Positions 37,993 to 47,463 of a stretch of 64,000 nt of DNA are shown piece by piece; positions within the stretch are counted from its first letter, which is position 1; the number at the start of each line of letters is the position of its first letter. This DNA is from Pseudomonas mosselii. GTDB lineage: Bacteria > Pseudomonadota > Gammaproteobacteria > Pseudomonadales > Pseudomonadaceae. The position numbers and the translations under genes were made by a program. The stretch spans positions 6,216,779 to 6,280,778 of the forward strand of contig NZ_CP081966.1 of assembly GCF_019823065.1 (NCBI RefSeq). The letters run 5' to 3'. The notes under the pieces were generated by a model that worked only from the letters and a program-made list of their open reading frames with translations, did no database searches and had not been told where the DNA came from.

Positions 37993-39393
37993 ATGAAATC
38001 CTATGACGTGGTGATCATCGGCGGCGGCCCCGGCGGCTACAACGCAGCGATCCGTGCCGGCCAGCTGGGCCTGAGCGTGGCCTGTGTCGAAGGTCGCTCG
38101 ACCTTGGGCGGCACCTGCCTGAACGTTGGCTGCATGCCGTCCAAGGCACTGCTGCATGCGTCCGAGCTCTACGAGGCGGCCAGCGGCGAGGAGTTTGCCC
38201 ATCTGGGGATCGAGGTCAAACCGACCCTCAACCTGGGCCAGATGATGAAGCAGAAAGACGAAAGCGTGACCGGCCTGACCAAGGGCATCGAGTACCTGTT
38301 CCGTAAGAACAAGGTCGACTGGGTCAAGGGCTGGGGCCGCCTGGACGGCGCCGGCAAGGTACTGGTCAAGGCCGAGGACGGCAGCGAAACCACCCTGCAG
38401 GCCAAGGACATCGTCATCGCCACCGGCTCCGAACCCACGCCACTGCCCGGTGTGACCATCGACAATCAGCGCATCATCGATTCCACCGGCGCCCTGTCGC
38501 TGCCTCAGGTGCCCAAGCACCTGGTCGTGATCGGCGCCGGCGTGATCGGCCTGGAGCTGGGTTCGGTGTGGCGCCGCCTGGGTGCCGAAGTAACGGTGAT
38601 CGAATACCTCGACCGCATCTGCCCGGGCACCGATGAGGAAACCGCCAAGACCCTGCAGAAGGCCCTGGCCAAGCAAGGCATGACCTTCAAGCTCGGCAGC
38701 AAGGTGACCCAGGCCACATCCAGCGCCGACGGCGTCAGCCTGACCCTGGAGCCCGCCGCCGGTGGCAACGCCGAAACCCTGCAGGCCGACTATGTGCTGG
38801 TGGCCATCGGTCGCCGTCCGTATACCAAGGGCCTGAACCTGGAAAGCGTGGGGCTGGAAACCGACAAGCGCGGCATGCTCGCCAACGACCATCACCGCAG
38901 CGCGGTCCCAGGCATCTGGGTGATCGGCGACGTCACCTCCGGCCCGATGCTGGCGCACAAGGCCGAGGATGAAGCGGTGGCGTGCATCGAGCGCATCGCC
39001 GGCAAGCCGCATGAGGTGAACTACAACCTGATCCCAGGCGTCATCTACACCCGCCCGGAACTGGCCACTGTCGGCAAGACCGAAGAGCAGCTCAAGGCCG
39101 AAGGCCGTGCCTACAAGGTCGGCAAATTCCCCTTCACCGCCAACAGCCGGGCCAAGATCAACCATGAGACCGAAGGCTTCGCCAAGGTCATCGCCGACGC
39201 CGTCACCGACGAGGTCCTGGGCGTGCACCTGGTGGGCCCGAGCGTGAGCGAGATGATCGGCGAGTTCTGCGTGGCCATGGAATTCTCAGCCTCGGCCGAG
39301 GACATCGCCCTCACCTGCCACCCGCACCCGACCCGCTCCGAGGCCCTGCGCCAGGCGGCGATGAATGTGGATGGGAAAGCGATGCAGATCTGA
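37993..39393 (+). CDS. lpd: dihydrolipoyl dehydrogenase
   Basis: FAD flavoenzyme that reoxidises dihydrolipoyl groups of 2-oxoacid dehydrogenase or glycine-cleavage complexes. The 466-aa protein begins [23 protein letters not shown]. The redox disulfide [17 protein letters not shown] (Cys pair at about 42 and 47), the NAD site [19 protein letters not shown], the [20 protein letters not shown] site, and the catalytic HPHPTRSEA (about 445-453) are intact. P. putida has several paralogues; this isolated one is the third type (LPD-3 in KT2440, by synteny). No E1 or E2 genes are nearby. Confidence 0.92.
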   Translation: MKSYDVVIIGGGPGGYNAAIRAGQLGLSVACVEGRSTLGGTCLNVGCMPSKALLHASELYEAASGEEFAHLGIEVKPTLNLGQMMKQKDESVTGLTKGIEYLFRKNKVDWVKGWGRLDGAGKVLVKAEDGSETTLQAKDIVIATGSEPTPLPGVTIDNQRIIDSTGALSLPQVPKHLVVIGAGVIGLELGSVWRRLGAEVTVIEYLDRICPGTDEETAKTLQKALAKQGMTFKLGSKVTQATSSADGVSLTLEPAAGGNAETLQADYVLVAIGRRPYTKGLNLESVGLETDKRGMLANDHHRSAVPGIWVIGDVTSGPMLAHKAEDEAVACIERIAGKPHEVNYNLIPGVIYTRPELATVGKTEEQLKAEGRAYKVGKFPFTANSRAKINHETEGFAKVIADAVTDEVLGVHLVGPSVSEMIGEFCVAMEFSASAEDIALTCHPHPTRSEALRQAAMNVDGKAMQI

Positions 39394-39398
39394 TTCCT

Positions 39399-39419
39399 GG
39401 GGGCCGCTTTGCGGCCCCC
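39399..39419. terminator. hairpin between convergent lpd and hcnC
   Basis: GGGGGCCGC-TTT-GCGGCCCCC is a strong 9-bp stem right after the lpd stop. It has no T-run; it can act on either strand. Confidence 0.55.
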
Positions 39420-39426
39420 GCATCCA

Positions 39427-40677
39427 TCAACCGTGCGCCAACTGTTTATCCATTCGCCCATGGAAGCGCGACGCCAAAAATGGCGTGATATCCAACGGCA
39501 ACGCCTCATTGTGGACAACCTTGTCCAGCAGCACACCGGTAATGGCCGACGTGAGGATTCCGGTACGGAAATGTCCACAGGCATTGAAGTAGCCCTGAAC
39601 ATTATCCACAGGCCCGAGAATCGGCAGTTCGTCCGGTGACCCAGGGCGCAGGCCGGCCCAGGTGCGCTTGAGGTTCACCTGCGCCAGCTGCGGCACGCAA
39701 CGGATCGCGCCCTGCACAAGGCCACTGATTTCCGGGAAAGTGTTGCTGACATCGAAGCCCTTCTCTTCGGTGGTGCTGCCGATCAGGATCTCGCCATTGT
39801 CCTTCTGCGCCATGTAGCAATCGCTGGTGGTGATGCAGCCATCGAGCAGTTTGGGCAGGCGCTCGGTCAGCACGATCTGGCCCTTCACCGGCTTGACCGG
39901 AATACTCTCCCCCGTCGCCCATTCGCTCAGCTCCGCGGCCCAGGCGCCAGCAGCATTGATCAACGTGCCGCAATGGAACTCGCCGGCCTCGGCAGTGCGC
40001 ACGCCCTTGATCCGCGAGCCTTCATGCAGCACACCAGTGATGTTCACGTTCGGGTACAAGTCGACGCCGTTCTGCCGCGCCGCCTCCATGTAGGCATCAC
40101 CCAGGCGGAACGGGCTGACCTGGTGGTCGCAGAGAAACTCCAGCGCGCCATTGGCCTTGAGCGTCACCGCCGGCTCCGAGGCCCGCAGCGCGTCACGGTC
40201 GAGCCAGCGAACCTGGTCGGCCAGGTGCGGGATCTGCTTGACGATGTGCTCGGCGTACAGCTGGTCTTCTTCATCCTGGATGATGTACTTGAGCCCGGTG
40301 CGTTCGAACTTGAAGTCCATGCCGTGGCGCTCGATCAGTTCCTGGTGCAGCTGTGGATAAAGCGCGTTGGACTTCAGGGCGAAGTCGAAGAAGCATTCCG
40401 GCAGGATATGCGGCGTGCTCGAGTCGACCACCACCGCGGCGCCGTTGGCCTCACGCTTGTTGCGCGAGGACATCATGCGAAAGAAGATCACCCCGCAGCC
40501 CAGCCCCACCGACTCACCGATGGCCCACAGGCCGCCGGCCGAGGCGCGGGTGGCGTTGCCCGGACGCTTGCAGTCGATCAGGGCGATCTTCATGTTGTGC
40601 CGCTTGGACAGCTGGTAGGCACAAGACGCGCCGATCACACCGCCACCGGCAATGATGATGTCGTAATGCTTGTTCAT
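39427..40677 (-). CDS. hcnC: hydrogen cyanide synthase subunit HcnC (FAD oxidase)
   Basis: Membrane-associated flavoprotein subunit of the enzyme that oxidises glycine to HCN and CO2. The 416-aa protein is of the D-amino-acid oxidase type: MNKHYDIIIAGGGVIGASCAYQLS (FAD fold) at the N-terminus, GNATRASAGGLWAIGESVGLGCG, IPVKPVKGQIVLTERLPKLL, and the LRPGSPDELPILG FAD site near the C-terminus. The long GESVGLGCGVIFFRMMSSRN phrase is, as I recall it, nearly identical in P. aeruginosa HcnC. ATG 40677 starts the FAD fold. It follows hcnB by 2 bp, completing hcnABC. A D-amino-acid or opine dehydrogenase trimer is the alternative. Confidence 0.88.
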   Translation of the reverse strand: MNKHYDIIIAGGGVIGASCAYQLSKRHNMKIALIDCKRPGNATRASAGGLWAIGESVGLGCGVIFFRMMSSRNKREANGAAVVVDSSTPHILPECFFDFALKSNALYPQLHQELIERHGMDFKFERTGLKYIIQDEEDQLYAEHIVKQIPHLADQVRWLDRDALRASEPAVTLKANGALEFLCDHQVSPFRLGDAYMEAARQNGVDLYPNVNITGVLHEGSRIKGVRTAEAGEFHCGTLINAAGAWAAELSEWATGESIPVKPVKGQIVLTERLPKLLDGCITTSDCYMAQKDNGEILIGSTTEEKGFDVSNTFPEISGLVQGAIRCVPQLAQVNLKRTWAGLRPGSPDELPILGPVDNVQGYFNACGHFRTGILTSAITGVLLDKVVHNEALPLDITPFLASRFHGRMDKQLAHG

Positions 40678-40679
40678 GT

Positions 40680-42074
40680 TCAGGCCTCCGTGCCGAGTTG
40701 TTCGAATGCGGAAAAAGGGATCGGGTCCACCGGGAAGCGCGGACGCAGCCAGCCCACGTCCGCGCGGCCGGTGGCGCTGCGCAGGCGGTCGCTGCAGTAG
40801 CCGACGCACATGCGCCCCTGGCAGTCGCCCATGCTTACCCGGGTACGCATCTTCAGGCTGGCCATGTCCTCCACACCCTGCTCCAGGGCCAGGTCAATCT
40901 GATCGCGGGTGACGTTTTCGCAACGGCAGATCACCGTATCGGCCTGGGGCAGCTGGATCTGCGCCGCGCCGCGCGCGGTGTAGCGTTCCACCCCGGAACG
41001 GAAGCGCTTGATCGCCGCCAGCTTGCCCAGGAAGCGTTCACGGCGCTCGATCGCCTGCTCGGCATCGAGCTTGCCCATCTGCTGCAACATCGACACCGCG
41101 GCGATACGCCCGGTGAGCATCGCTGCCTCGCCACCGCGAATACCGGCCATGTCGCCGGCCAGGTGAATGTTCGGCTGGCTGCTCTGCTGCCACACGTTGC
41201 ACTCGGCGCGCAGGTAGCCGTCCTCACTGAAACCATGGGCCAGGCCCAGTTGCTGGCTGAGCTGGGTCCGCGGAATGAAGCCGTAGCCCACCGCCAGGGT
41301 GCGCACCTGCTCGCGCTGGATGCGGGTCATGTCCGGCTGCCAATCCTGGGTGTAGGGGGCGACCTGGACCTCCTGCAATTCGCCGTCACCCGTGGCGCCC
41401 ACCACGCCCCAGCCGTAATGCATGGGGATGCCGTTGAGCTTCATGTAGGCCAGCATGCTCAGGCCGTCGAGGAACAGCTGCGGCTTGTTCATCAACGCCA
41501 GGCTTTCCTTGGCGATACGGTTGAACGAGCAGGCCTCGTACACGCCGGCCACCTTGGCGCCGGCGGCGTGCAGCTGGCAGGCGACCAGTGGCAGCAACGG
41601 CCCGGTACCGGCAATCAGCGTGCTGCCCAGTGGCTTGACCACGCCACTCTTGATCTGCAGCTGCAAGCCGCCGAGCAGGATCACACCGGGCAAGGTCCAG
41701 CCAGGGAACGGCACGTTGCGCTCGTGGCATCCGGCGGCCAACAGCAGGTGCGAGTAGTCGATCTCGTGCAGCTGTTCATCAGCGTCGAGGACCATCAGCC
41801 GTTGATCGTCCCCACCCACCACGCGATGGTTCAGGCGCAGGTCGATGCGCTCGGCGCAGGCGGCGAAATCTTCATGCAGCTTGGTCAGGGCCTTGGTGTA
41901 GCGCGGCCCCAGGTAGCCCAGGTCGACACCCGCGCGCAGCGGGCCCCGATAGACCACGCCACCGGGGCGCGACGCCTCGTCGAACAGCAGGCAGTCCACG
42001 CCATGTTCGGCCAGCTCGATGGCGGCGCCCATGCCGGCCGAACCGCCACCGACGATCACGGGACGAAGGCTCAT
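40680..42074 (-). CDS. hcnB: hydrogen cyanide synthase subunit HcnB (FAD and BFD-like [2Fe-2S] subunit)
   Basis: The 464-aa subunit has an N-terminal FAD site (MSLRPVIVGGGSAGMGAAIELAEHG), the central NAD/FAD region PGWTLPGVILLGGLQLQIKSGVV, HLAGDMAGIRGGEAAMLTG, and a C-terminal BFD-like [2Fe-2S] region (CRCENVT at about 381-387 and CQGRMCVGYC at about 416-425). Its ending TGRADVGWLRPRFPVDPIPFSAF matches my memory of P. aeruginosa HcnB closely. ATG 42074 matches that family start. It overlaps the end of hcnA by 4 bp, so HcnA, HcnB and HcnC are translationally coupled. Confidence 0.88.
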   Translation of the reverse strand: MSLRPVIVGGGSAGMGAAIELAEHGVDCLLFDEASRPGGVVYRGPLRAGVDLGYLGPRYTKALTKLHEDFAACAERIDLRLNHRVVGGDDQRLMVLDADEQLHEIDYSHLLLAAGCHERNVPFPGWTLPGVILLGGLQLQIKSGVVKPLGSTLIAGTGPLLPLVACQLHAAGAKVAGVYEACSFNRIAKESLALMNKPQLFLDGLSMLAYMKLNGIPMHYGWGVVGATGDGELQEVQVAPYTQDWQPDMTRIQREQVRTLAVGYGFIPRTQLSQQLGLAHGFSEDGYLRAECNVWQQSSQPNIHLAGDMAGIRGGEAAMLTGRIAAVSMLQQMGKLDAEQAIERRERFLGKLAAIKRFRSGVERYTARGAAQIQLPQADTVICRCENVTRDQIDLALEQGVEDMASLKMRTRVSMGDCQGRMCVGYCSDRLRSATGRADVGWLRPRFPVDPIPFSAFEQLGTEA

Positions 42075-42385
42075 GGGTGGGCCTCCTCTTGCACGCGATT
42101 GACCTCGGTCTCGATGCTCATGCCCGGCTTGACGATGGTCTGGCAGGCGCGACGCTTGGGACGACCATCGATCTGCACCAGGCAGCAATGGCAGACGCCC
42201 ATGCCGCAGAAGGCACCGCTGAGCTGACCATGATCGTTGCGGGCCAGCTGGCGCAGGCCAACGGCGTTGAGCACACTGAGTACGGTTTCGCCGGCACTGG
42301 CGACCGCAGGCAGGCCATTGACCAGCAGGGTCATTTCAGCGCCTTCCAATGGCTGGATATCGTGCTTTCGTTGCAGCGTCTGCAT
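42071..42385 (-). CDS. hcnA: hydrogen cyanide synthase subunit HcnA ([2Fe-2S] protein)
   Basis: The 104-aa electron-transfer subunit has a plant-type ferredoxin cluster: Cys60, Cys65, Cys68 and Cys81 (CGMGVCHCCLVQIDG and RRACQT). Its length and the phrases HDIQPL, VLSVLNAVGLRQLARNDHGQL are those of HcnA. ATG 42385 is chosen because it gives exactly the family length and follows AGGA; an earlier start at 42448 would swallow the promoter. A GacA/RsmA-type motif and an ANR box lie upstream, as in other cyanogenic pseudomonads. The 138-bp gap to the next gene holds this promoter. Confidence 0.9.
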   Translation of the reverse strand: MQTLQRKHDIQPLEGAEMTLLVNGLPAVASAGETVLSVLNAVGLRQLARNDHGQLSGAFCGMGVCHCCLVQIDGRPKRRACQTIVKPGMSIETEVNRVQEEAHP

Positions 42386-42392
42386 TTCCTGT

Positions 42393-42400
42393 CGTCCTTG
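42393..42400 (-). promoter_or_regulatory. RsmA/CsrA-binding motif at the hcnA ribosome-binding site
   Basis: On the minus strand CAAGGACG lies 7 nt before the hcnA ATG. It matches the CANGGAYG core bound by RsmA/RsmE. In cyanogenic pseudomonads this blocks hcnA translation until GacA-induced small RNAs titrate the protein. Confidence 0.65.
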
Positions 42401-42447
42401 ATGACTGATGGGTCGGGCGACGTTAGGGCAAACAACGAGGGAAAACA

Positions 42448-42461
42448 TTGATCCATGCCAG
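42448..42461 (-). promoter_or_regulatory. ANR (FNR-type) box upstream of hcnA
   Basis: On the minus strand CTGGC-ATGG-ATCAA; ANR sites of hcn promoters read TTGGC-N4-ATCAA, so one base differs. It lies 62 bp upstream of the start codon, fitting a class II activator site for low-oxygen induction. Confidence 0.65.
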
Positions 42462-42523
42462 AGGCAGGATTAGGAAACGTCCTACAACGACGAACGTGCA
42501 ACAGTGTTCACAAACGGGAAGGC

Positions 42524-42994
42524 TCAGGTTGGACAGATGAGCTTGTCAGGATTGATATCGACACTGAATAAGAAAGCGTTGTCATAGCCCGTATAGAAAT
42601 GTTCCTGGCGGAACTTGAACCTGCGCATGGCCTCGAGAAACTCTGGCTCCTTGCAGGCCAGGCGCTCCAACCCCGCGCGCACGCGCGCCTCCATCTTCGA
42701 CTTGCGCTCCCACGGCAGGCTGCTGGAGGCCATGTCGACCTGATAGCGGTAGGCGATCGTGTCGCCGGAGATGATATCGATCCTTTCCAGCCGGGTCAGT
42801 GCGTCGACCTGCCTGGGTAGGGTGCTGTTCAGATGAAGCACGTTCTCGACCCACTGGGCTCGCTGCGCAACCCGCTGCTCCTCGGCTTTGAGCGCGTAAA
42901 AACGCCCAGCCAGCATGAGCACGAGGGTTGCGCCAATGGACAGGTAGAAGTTGCGCAGGCTGCGCGGCTTTTTCGGTGCCAGTTTCATCAACAT
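42524..42994 (-). CDS. hypothetical single-pass membrane protein
   Basis: A 156-aa protein with a short basic N-terminus (MLMKLAPKKPRSLRN), one transmembrane segment (about residues 16-32) and a charged C-terminal domain that includes ERIDIISGDTIAYRYQVDMASSSLP and LERLACKEPEFLEAMRRFKF. The extracytoplasmic part likely folds as an alpha/beta domain. Two starts, ATG 42994 or 42988, are possible; AGGAAGAG about 10 nt upstream favours 42994. It lies between the hcn operon and glmS, on the same strand as both. I do not recognise it and cannot assign a function. Confidence 0.6.
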   Translation of the reverse strand: MLMKLAPKKPRSLRNFYLSIGATLVLMLAGRFYALKAEEQRVAQRAQWVENVLHLNSTLPRQVDALTRLERIDIISGDTIAYRYQVDMASSSLPWERKSKMEARVRAGLERLACKEPEFLEAMRRFKFRQEHFYTGYDNAFLFSVDINPDKLICPT

Positions 42995-43061
42995 CAGGTT
43001 TTCTCTTCCTGTAAACGAAAACGCCCCTGGCAGACCAGAGGCGATCGTGAAGCTAAACGAA

Positions 43062-43087
43062 GAAGGGAGCCAGTTACGACTCCCTTC
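43062..43087. terminator. hairpin downstream of glmS
   Basis: GAAGGGAG (43062-43069) pairs with CTCCCTTC (43080-43087) across a 10-nt loop. On the minus strand it lies 74 bp past the glmS stop and could end that transcript; the T-run is poor (TTCGTTT). Confidence 0.45.
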
Positions 43088-43129
43088 GTCAGCGACAGTT
43101 TTTATTGCCGTGCGACAGTCTTAATTCTC

Positions 43130-43196
43130 AGAAACCACCCTTGCCTCGACAGCAGTGGCGTTATTCCACCGTCACCGACTTGGCCAGGTTACGCGG
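43130..43196 (-). other. unoccupied attTn7 site (3' end of glmS and insertion region)
   Basis: Tn7-family elements recognise the last codons of glmS through TnsD and insert about 25 bp past its stop. The stop here is TAA at 43161-43163, so the expected insertion point is near 43136. The sequence runs straight from glmS into the hairpin and the unknown membrane gene, with no Tn7 ends or tns genes, so the site is empty. Confidence 0.75.
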
Positions 43197-44996
43197 CTGG
43201 TCGACGTCGGTGCCCTTGAGCACGGCGACGTAGTACGACAGCAGTTGCAGCGGAATGGTGTAGAGGATCGGCGCCAGCGCATCGTTGATGTGCGGCACGT
43301 TGATCACATGGGTGCCCTCGCCGTTGCTCATGCCGGCCTGCTCGTCGGCGAACACCACCAGCTCGCCGCCACGGGCGCGGACTTCCTGCAGGTTCGACTT
43401 GAGCTTCTCCAGCAGTTCGTTGTTCGGCGCCACGGTCACCACCGGCATGTCGTTGTCCACCAGCGCCAGCGGGCCATGCTTGAGCTCGCCGGCCGGGTAG
43501 GCCTCGGCGTGGATGTAGGAGATCTCCTTGAGCTTGAGCGCACCTTCCATCGCCACCGGGTACTGGGCGCCGCGGCCAAGGAACAGGGTGTGGTGCTTGT
43601 CGGCGAACAGCTCGGCGATCTTCTCGACCACGCCATCCATCGCCAGCGCCTCGCTCAGGCGGGCCGGCAGGCGGCGCAGCTCGTCCACCAGCTCGGCTTC
43701 GACACCGGCTTCGAGGGTGCCGCGCACATGGCCGAGGGCCAGGGTCAGCAGCATCAGCGACACCAGCTGGGTAGTGAAGGCCTTGGTCGAGGCGACGCCG
43801 ATCTCCGGCCCGGCCAGGGTCAGCAGGGTCAGGTCGGATTCGCGCACCAGCGAGCTGATGCCCTTGTTGCAGATCGCCAGGCTGCCGAGGAAGCCCAGCT
43901 CCTTGGCATTGCGCAGGGCCGCCAGGGTGTCGGCGGTCTCGCCGGACTGCGAGATGGAGACGAACAGGGTGTCCGGCTGCACCACCACCTTGCGGTAGCG
44001 GAACTCGCTGGCCACTTCCACTTGGCAAGGGATACCGGCCAGGCTTTCCAGCCAATAGCGGGCGACCATGCCGGCGTGGTAGCTGGTGCCACAGGCAACG
44101 ATCTGCACGTTGCGCACCTTGGCGAACAGCTCGGCGGCCTGTGGGCCGAAGGCCTGGACCATCACGTGGTCCTTGCCCAGGCGCCCTTCCAGGGTGCGCT
44201 GCACCACGGTGGGCTGCTCGTGGATTTCCTTGAGCATGAAGTGGCGGTAGTTGCCCTTCTCGGCGGCTTCGGCGCCTTCGTGGTACTGCACCGTCTCACG
44301 CTGGACCGGATGACCGGCCTGATCCCAGATCTGCACCTGGTCACGGCGGATCTCGGCGATATCGCCTTCTTCCAGGTACATGAAGCGGTCGGTGACCTGG
44401 CGCAGGGCCAATTGGTCGGAGGCCAGGAAGTTTTCGCCGAGGCCAAGGCCGATCACCAGCGGGCTGCCGCTGCGGGCGGCGACCAGGCGGTCTGGCTGGC
44501 TGGCGCTGATCACCGCCAGGCCATAAGCCCCGTGCAGGCGCTTGACCGCGGCCTTGAGCGCGTCGGTCAGGTCGGGAATGTCCTTGAGCAGGTGGTGGAT
44601 CAGGTGGACGATGACTTCGGTGTCGGTCTGCGAGACAAAGGCATAGCCCAGGCCCCTGAGCTCTTCACGCAGCTCTTCGTGGTTCTCGATGATGCCGTTG
44701 TGCACCACCGCCACGTCGTGCCCGGAGAAATGCGGGTGGGCATTGTTTTCGGTCGGCGCGCCATGGGTTGCCCAGCGAGTGTGGGCGATGCCCAGCTGGC
44801 CGGCCAGCGGGTCGGCGGTCACGGCGCCTTCGAGTTCGCTGACCTTGCCGATGCGACGGCGACGCTCCAGCGCGCCTTGCTGGTTCAGCACGGCCAGGCC
44901 GGCGCTGTCATAACCACGGTATTCCAGGCGCTTGAGGCCTTCGATGAGGATGGCTGTGATATTGCGCTCGGCAACGGCACCAACGATTCCACACAT
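43161..44996 (-). CDS. glmS: glutamine-fructose-6-phosphate aminotransferase (isomerizing)
   Basis: First enzyme of UDP-GlcNAc synthesis: fructose-6-phosphate and glutamine give glucosamine-6-phosphate. The 611-aa protein has the glutaminase domain with nucleophile Cys2 ([12 protein letters not shown]), GRVRWATHG-like [18 protein letters not shown], then two SIS domains ([18 protein letters not shown] and [23 protein letters not shown]) and the C-terminal [12 protein letters not shown]. Length and ends are canonical. It follows glmR by 12 bp and its 3' end is the attTn7 site. Confidence 0.96.
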   Translation of the reverse strand: MCGIVGAVAERNITAILIEGLKRLEYRGYDSAGLAVLNQQGALERRRRIGKVSELEGAVTADPLAGQLGIAHTRWATHGAPTENNAHPHFSGHDVAVVHNGIIENHEELREELRGLGYAFVSQTDTEVIVHLIHHLLKDIPDLTDALKAAVKRLHGAYGLAVISASQPDRLVAARSGSPLVIGLGLGENFLASDQLALRQVTDRFMYLEEGDIAEIRRDQVQIWDQAGHPVQRETVQYHEGAEAAEKGNYRHFMLKEIHEQPTVVQRTLEGRLGKDHVMVQAFGPQAAELFAKVRNVQIVACGTSYHAGMVARYWLESLAGIPCQVEVASEFRYRKVVVQPDTLFVSISQSGETADTLAALRNAKELGFLGSLAICNKGISSLVRESDLTLLTLAGPEIGVASTKAFTTQLVSLMLLTLALGHVRGTLEAGVEAELVDELRRLPARLSEALAMDGVVEKIAELFADKHHTLFLGRGAQYPVAMEGALKLKEISYIHAEAYPAGELKHGPLALVDNDMPVVTVAPNNELLEKLKSNLQEVRARGGELVVFADEQAGMSNGEGTHVINVPHINDALAPILYTIPLQLLSYYVAVLKGTDVDQPRNLAKSVTVE

Positions 44997-45008
44997 AAGA
45001 TGTTGCTC

Positions 45009-45776
45009 CTAGCTGATAGCGGCGCAGATAAGGGTGATGCCGCGGGCTTGAATCCGGTCGCGTGCCTCGGCGGGCAGGCGATCATCAGTAATCAGGGTAT
45101 TGACGCTGCCCCAGGGCAGCTCGAGGTTGGGGATCTTGCGACCGACCTTGTCCGACTCGACCATGACGATCACCTCGCGCGCCACCTCGGCCATGACCCG
45201 GCTCAAGCCCAACAGCTCGTTGAAGGTGGTGGTGCCACGCTCCAGGTCGATGCCGTCGGCACCGATGAACAGCTGATCGAAGTCGTATGAGCGTAGTACT
45301 TGCTCGGCCACCTGGCCCTGGAAGGACTCCGAATGTGGGTCCCAGGTACCACCGGTCATCAGCAATACAGGCTCATGCTCCTGCTCGCTGATGGCGCGGG
45401 CCACGTTGAGCGAGTTGGTCATCACCACCAGACCCGGCTGGCGCCCGAGCTGGGGGATCATCGCCGCCGTGGTGCTGCCGCTGTCGATGATGATGCGCGC
45501 ATGCTCGCGGATGCGTCCGACCGCCGCCCGGGCGATGGCCTGCTTGTACAAGGACACCGGCTGGACTGTGTCGCCCAGCAGTTCCTGGGGCATGGTCACA
45601 GCGCCACCGTACCGGCGCAGCAGCAAGCCGTTGGCCTCCAGAGCGGCGAGGTCCTTACGGATGGTGACTTCGGAAGTTTCGAAACGCTTGGCCAGGGCGT
45701 CGACGCTCACCTCGCCCTGCTCGTTGAGCAAGGCCAGGATATTGTGGCGGCGCTGGGGAGTGTTTCGTTTCGACAT
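45009..45776 (-). CDS. glmR: DeoR-family regulator upstream of glmS (GlmR-like)
   Basis: The 255-aa protein has an N-terminal DeoR HTH (about 6-60: RRHNILALLNEQGEVSVDALAKRFETSEVTIRKDLAALE) and a DeoRC sugar-phosphate-sensing domain (IIDSGSTTAAMIPQL, LFIGADGIDLERGTTT). It is transcribed just before glmS (12-bp gap) and has been called glmR in Pseudomonas; it probably responds to an amino-sugar phosphate. It is the first gene of the glmR-glmS operon. The 198-bp upstream gap to glmU holds a glmU terminator and no other clear feature except REP-like fragments near 45890. Confidence 0.85.
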   Translation of the reverse strand: MSKRNTPQRRHNILALLNEQGEVSVDALAKRFETSEVTIRKDLAALEANGLLLRRYGGAVTMPQELLGDTVQPVSLYKQAIARAAVGRIREHARIIIDSGSTTAAMIPQLGRQPGLVVMTNSLNVARAISEQEHEPVLLMTGGTWDPHSESFQGQVAEQVLRSYDFDQLFIGADGIDLERGTTTFNELLGLSRVMAEVAREVIVMVESDKVGRKIPNLELPWGSVNTLITDDRLPAEARDRIQARGITLICAAIS

Positions 45777-45920
45777 GTCGGTCTAAGTTTCGATTCGAAA
45801 GATAAGAGATGCAATCAAAACCTAAGATGAGGGATTCGTCAAGTTGCCGCTGTGCTGTGGATAGTTTTTCCCTGCCCTGACGCGGTCCCTGTAGGAGCGG
45901 CCTCTATACGACACCCAATA

Positions 45921-45952
45921 AAAAGCCGGCTTATTCACATAAGCCGGCTTTC
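45921..45952 (-). terminator. Rho-independent terminator of glmU
   Basis: AAAGCCGGCTTA (45922-45933) and TAAGCCGGCTTT (45940-45951) form a 12-bp stem. On the minus strand the 3' flank is a T-run (complement of A at 45919-45924), 24 bp past the glmU stop. Confidence 0.85.
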
Positions 45953-45974
45953 GATTGAAAGTGCTGTGGATAAC

Positions 45975-47342
45975 TCAGCTCTTCTTGAGCTTCTCCGGCC
46001 GCTTCCAGCCTTCGATGTTGCGCTGGCGCGCACGGGCAACGCCCAACTGCCCGGCTTCGACTGTCTGGGTGATGGTCGAGCCCGCGGCGGTAGTGGCTCC
46101 CGCCTGGATTTCCACAGGTGCCACCAGCGAGTTGTTGGAACCGATGAACACATCCTCGCCCATCACGGTGCGGAACTTGTTCGCGCCGTCGTAGTTGCAG
46201 GTGATGGTGCCGGCACCGATGTTAGTGCGGGCACCGATCTCGGCATCGCCCAGGTAGGTCAGGTGACCGGCCTTGGCGCCCTCGCCCAGGTGCGCGTTCT
46301 TCAGTTCGACAAAGTTACCCACATGGGCGCGGGCTTCCAGCACGCTGCCCGGACGCAGACGGGCGAACGGACCAGCATCGCTGCCCTCGCCCAGCACCGC
46401 GCCTTCAAGGTGGCTGTTGGCCTTGACCACCACGCCCTTGCGCAGGGTGCTGTCCTTGATCACGCAGTTGGGGCCGATCTGCACGTCATCCTCGATCACC
46501 ACCTTGCCTTCGAGAATGACGTTAATGTCGATCAGCACATCGCGGCCAACCGTCACCTCACCACGCACATCGAAGCGCGCCGGATCGCGCAGCGTGACGC
46601 CCTGGGCCATCAAACGGCGGCCTTCACGCAGTTGATAGTGCCGCTCAAGCTCCGCCAATTGACGGCGGTCGTTGGCGCCCTGCACTTCCATCGGATCTTG
46701 GGGCTGCTCGGTGGCGACCACCAGGCCATCGGCCACGGCCATGGCGATCACGTCGGTAAGGTAGTACTCGCCCTGAGCGTTGTTATTGGACAACCGTCCC
46801 ATCCAGTCGGCCAGCCGTGCGGCAGGCATGGCGAGGATGCCGGTGTTGCCTTCCTTGATCGCCTTCTGCGCTTCGCTGGCATCCTTGTGCTCGACGATCG
46901 CGGTCACGTTGCCCGCTGCGTCACGCACGATGCGCCCGTAACCGGTCGGATCCTGCAAGGTCACGGTGAGCAGCCCCAGCTGCTGCTCGCTGACCTTGGC
47001 CAGAAGGCGCTGCAGGGTTTCCACCTCGATCAACGGCACATCCCCGTAGAGCACCAGCACGGTATCGGCGGTGATCGCCGGCAACGCCTGGGCCACGGCA
47101 TGGCCGGTACCCAGTTGCTTGTCCTGCATGACGAAGTTCAGATCGTCGGCGGCCAGGCGCTCACGGACCAGCTCGGCGCCATGGCCGATAACCACGTGAA
47201 TACCTTTGGGCTGCAACTGGCGTGCGCTGTGGATAACGTGGCCGAGCATGGAGTTGCCGGCGACCGGGTGTAGGACCTTTGGCAGTGCAGAGCGCATGCG
47301 GGTGCCTTGGCCTGCGGCGAGAATGACGATATCGAGGGACAT
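45975..47342 (-). CDS. glmU: bifunctional UDP-GlcNAc pyrophosphorylase / glucosamine-1-phosphate acetyltransferase
   Basis: Acetylates glucosamine-1-phosphate and then uridylates it, completing UDP-GlcNAc synthesis. The 455-aa protein has the nucleotidyltransferase motif [19 protein letters not shown] (about 7-25), VLYGDVPLI, and the left-handed beta-helix of hexapeptide repeats (about 250-440; [27 protein letters not shown]). Length is canonical. It follows the atp operon, with the operon terminator between. glmS and glmR follow downstream, keeping the GlcNAc genes together. Confidence 0.95.
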   Translation of the reverse strand: MSLDIVILAAGQGTRMRSALPKVLHPVAGNSMLGHVIHSARQLQPKGIHVVIGHGAELVRERLAADDLNFVMQDKQLGTGHAVAQALPAITADTVLVLYGDVPLIEVETLQRLLAKVSEQQLGLLTVTLQDPTGYGRIVRDAAGNVTAIVEHKDASEAQKAIKEGNTGILAMPAARLADWMGRLSNNNAQGEYYLTDVIAMAVADGLVVATEQPQDPMEVQGANDRRQLAELERHYQLREGRRLMAQGVTLRDPARFDVRGEVTVGRDVLIDINVILEGKVVIEDDVQIGPNCVIKDSTLRKGVVVKANSHLEGAVLGEGSDAGPFARLRPGSVLEARAHVGNFVELKNAHLGEGAKAGHLTYLGDAEIGARTNIGAGTITCNYDGANKFRTVMGEDVFIGSNNSLVAPVEIQAGATTAAGSTITQTVEAGQLGVARARQRNIEGWKRPEKLKKS

Positions 47343-47391
47343 TGACTGGCTACCAATCCTGGGTGGTCAGGGACGTGACCGAAGGGAATTT

Positions 47392-47426
47392 CAGAAAAAG
47401 AAAAAGGGTAGCCGAGGCTACCCTTT
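47392..47426 (-). terminator. Rho-independent terminator of the atp operon
   Basis: On the minus strand AAAGGGTAGCC-TC-GGCTACCCTTT is an 11-bp stem followed by a T-rich tail (complement of A-rich 47392-47405). It is 38 bp past the atpC stop. Confidence 0.88.
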
Positions 47427-47463
47427 AACTCAATCGCAACAGCGGTAAGCGGCCAAGGCCGGT

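Noticed and set aside
39427..42385. Opine or D-amino-acid dehydrogenase trimer as the identity of the 39.4-42.4 kb operon
   Set aside because: The three-subunit layout is shared, but HcnA length, cluster spacing, the HcnB and HcnC signature phrases and the ANR and RsmA sites favour hydrogen cyanide synthase.
43062..43160. Tn7-like element or other insertion at glmS
   Set aside because: No transposase, terminal repeats or target duplications are present; the stretch is a plain spacer with a hairpin.
43155..45290. 711-codon open frame opposite glmS and glmR
   Set aside because: Antisense shadow of two well-recognised genes, with composition typical of a reverse-frame artefact.
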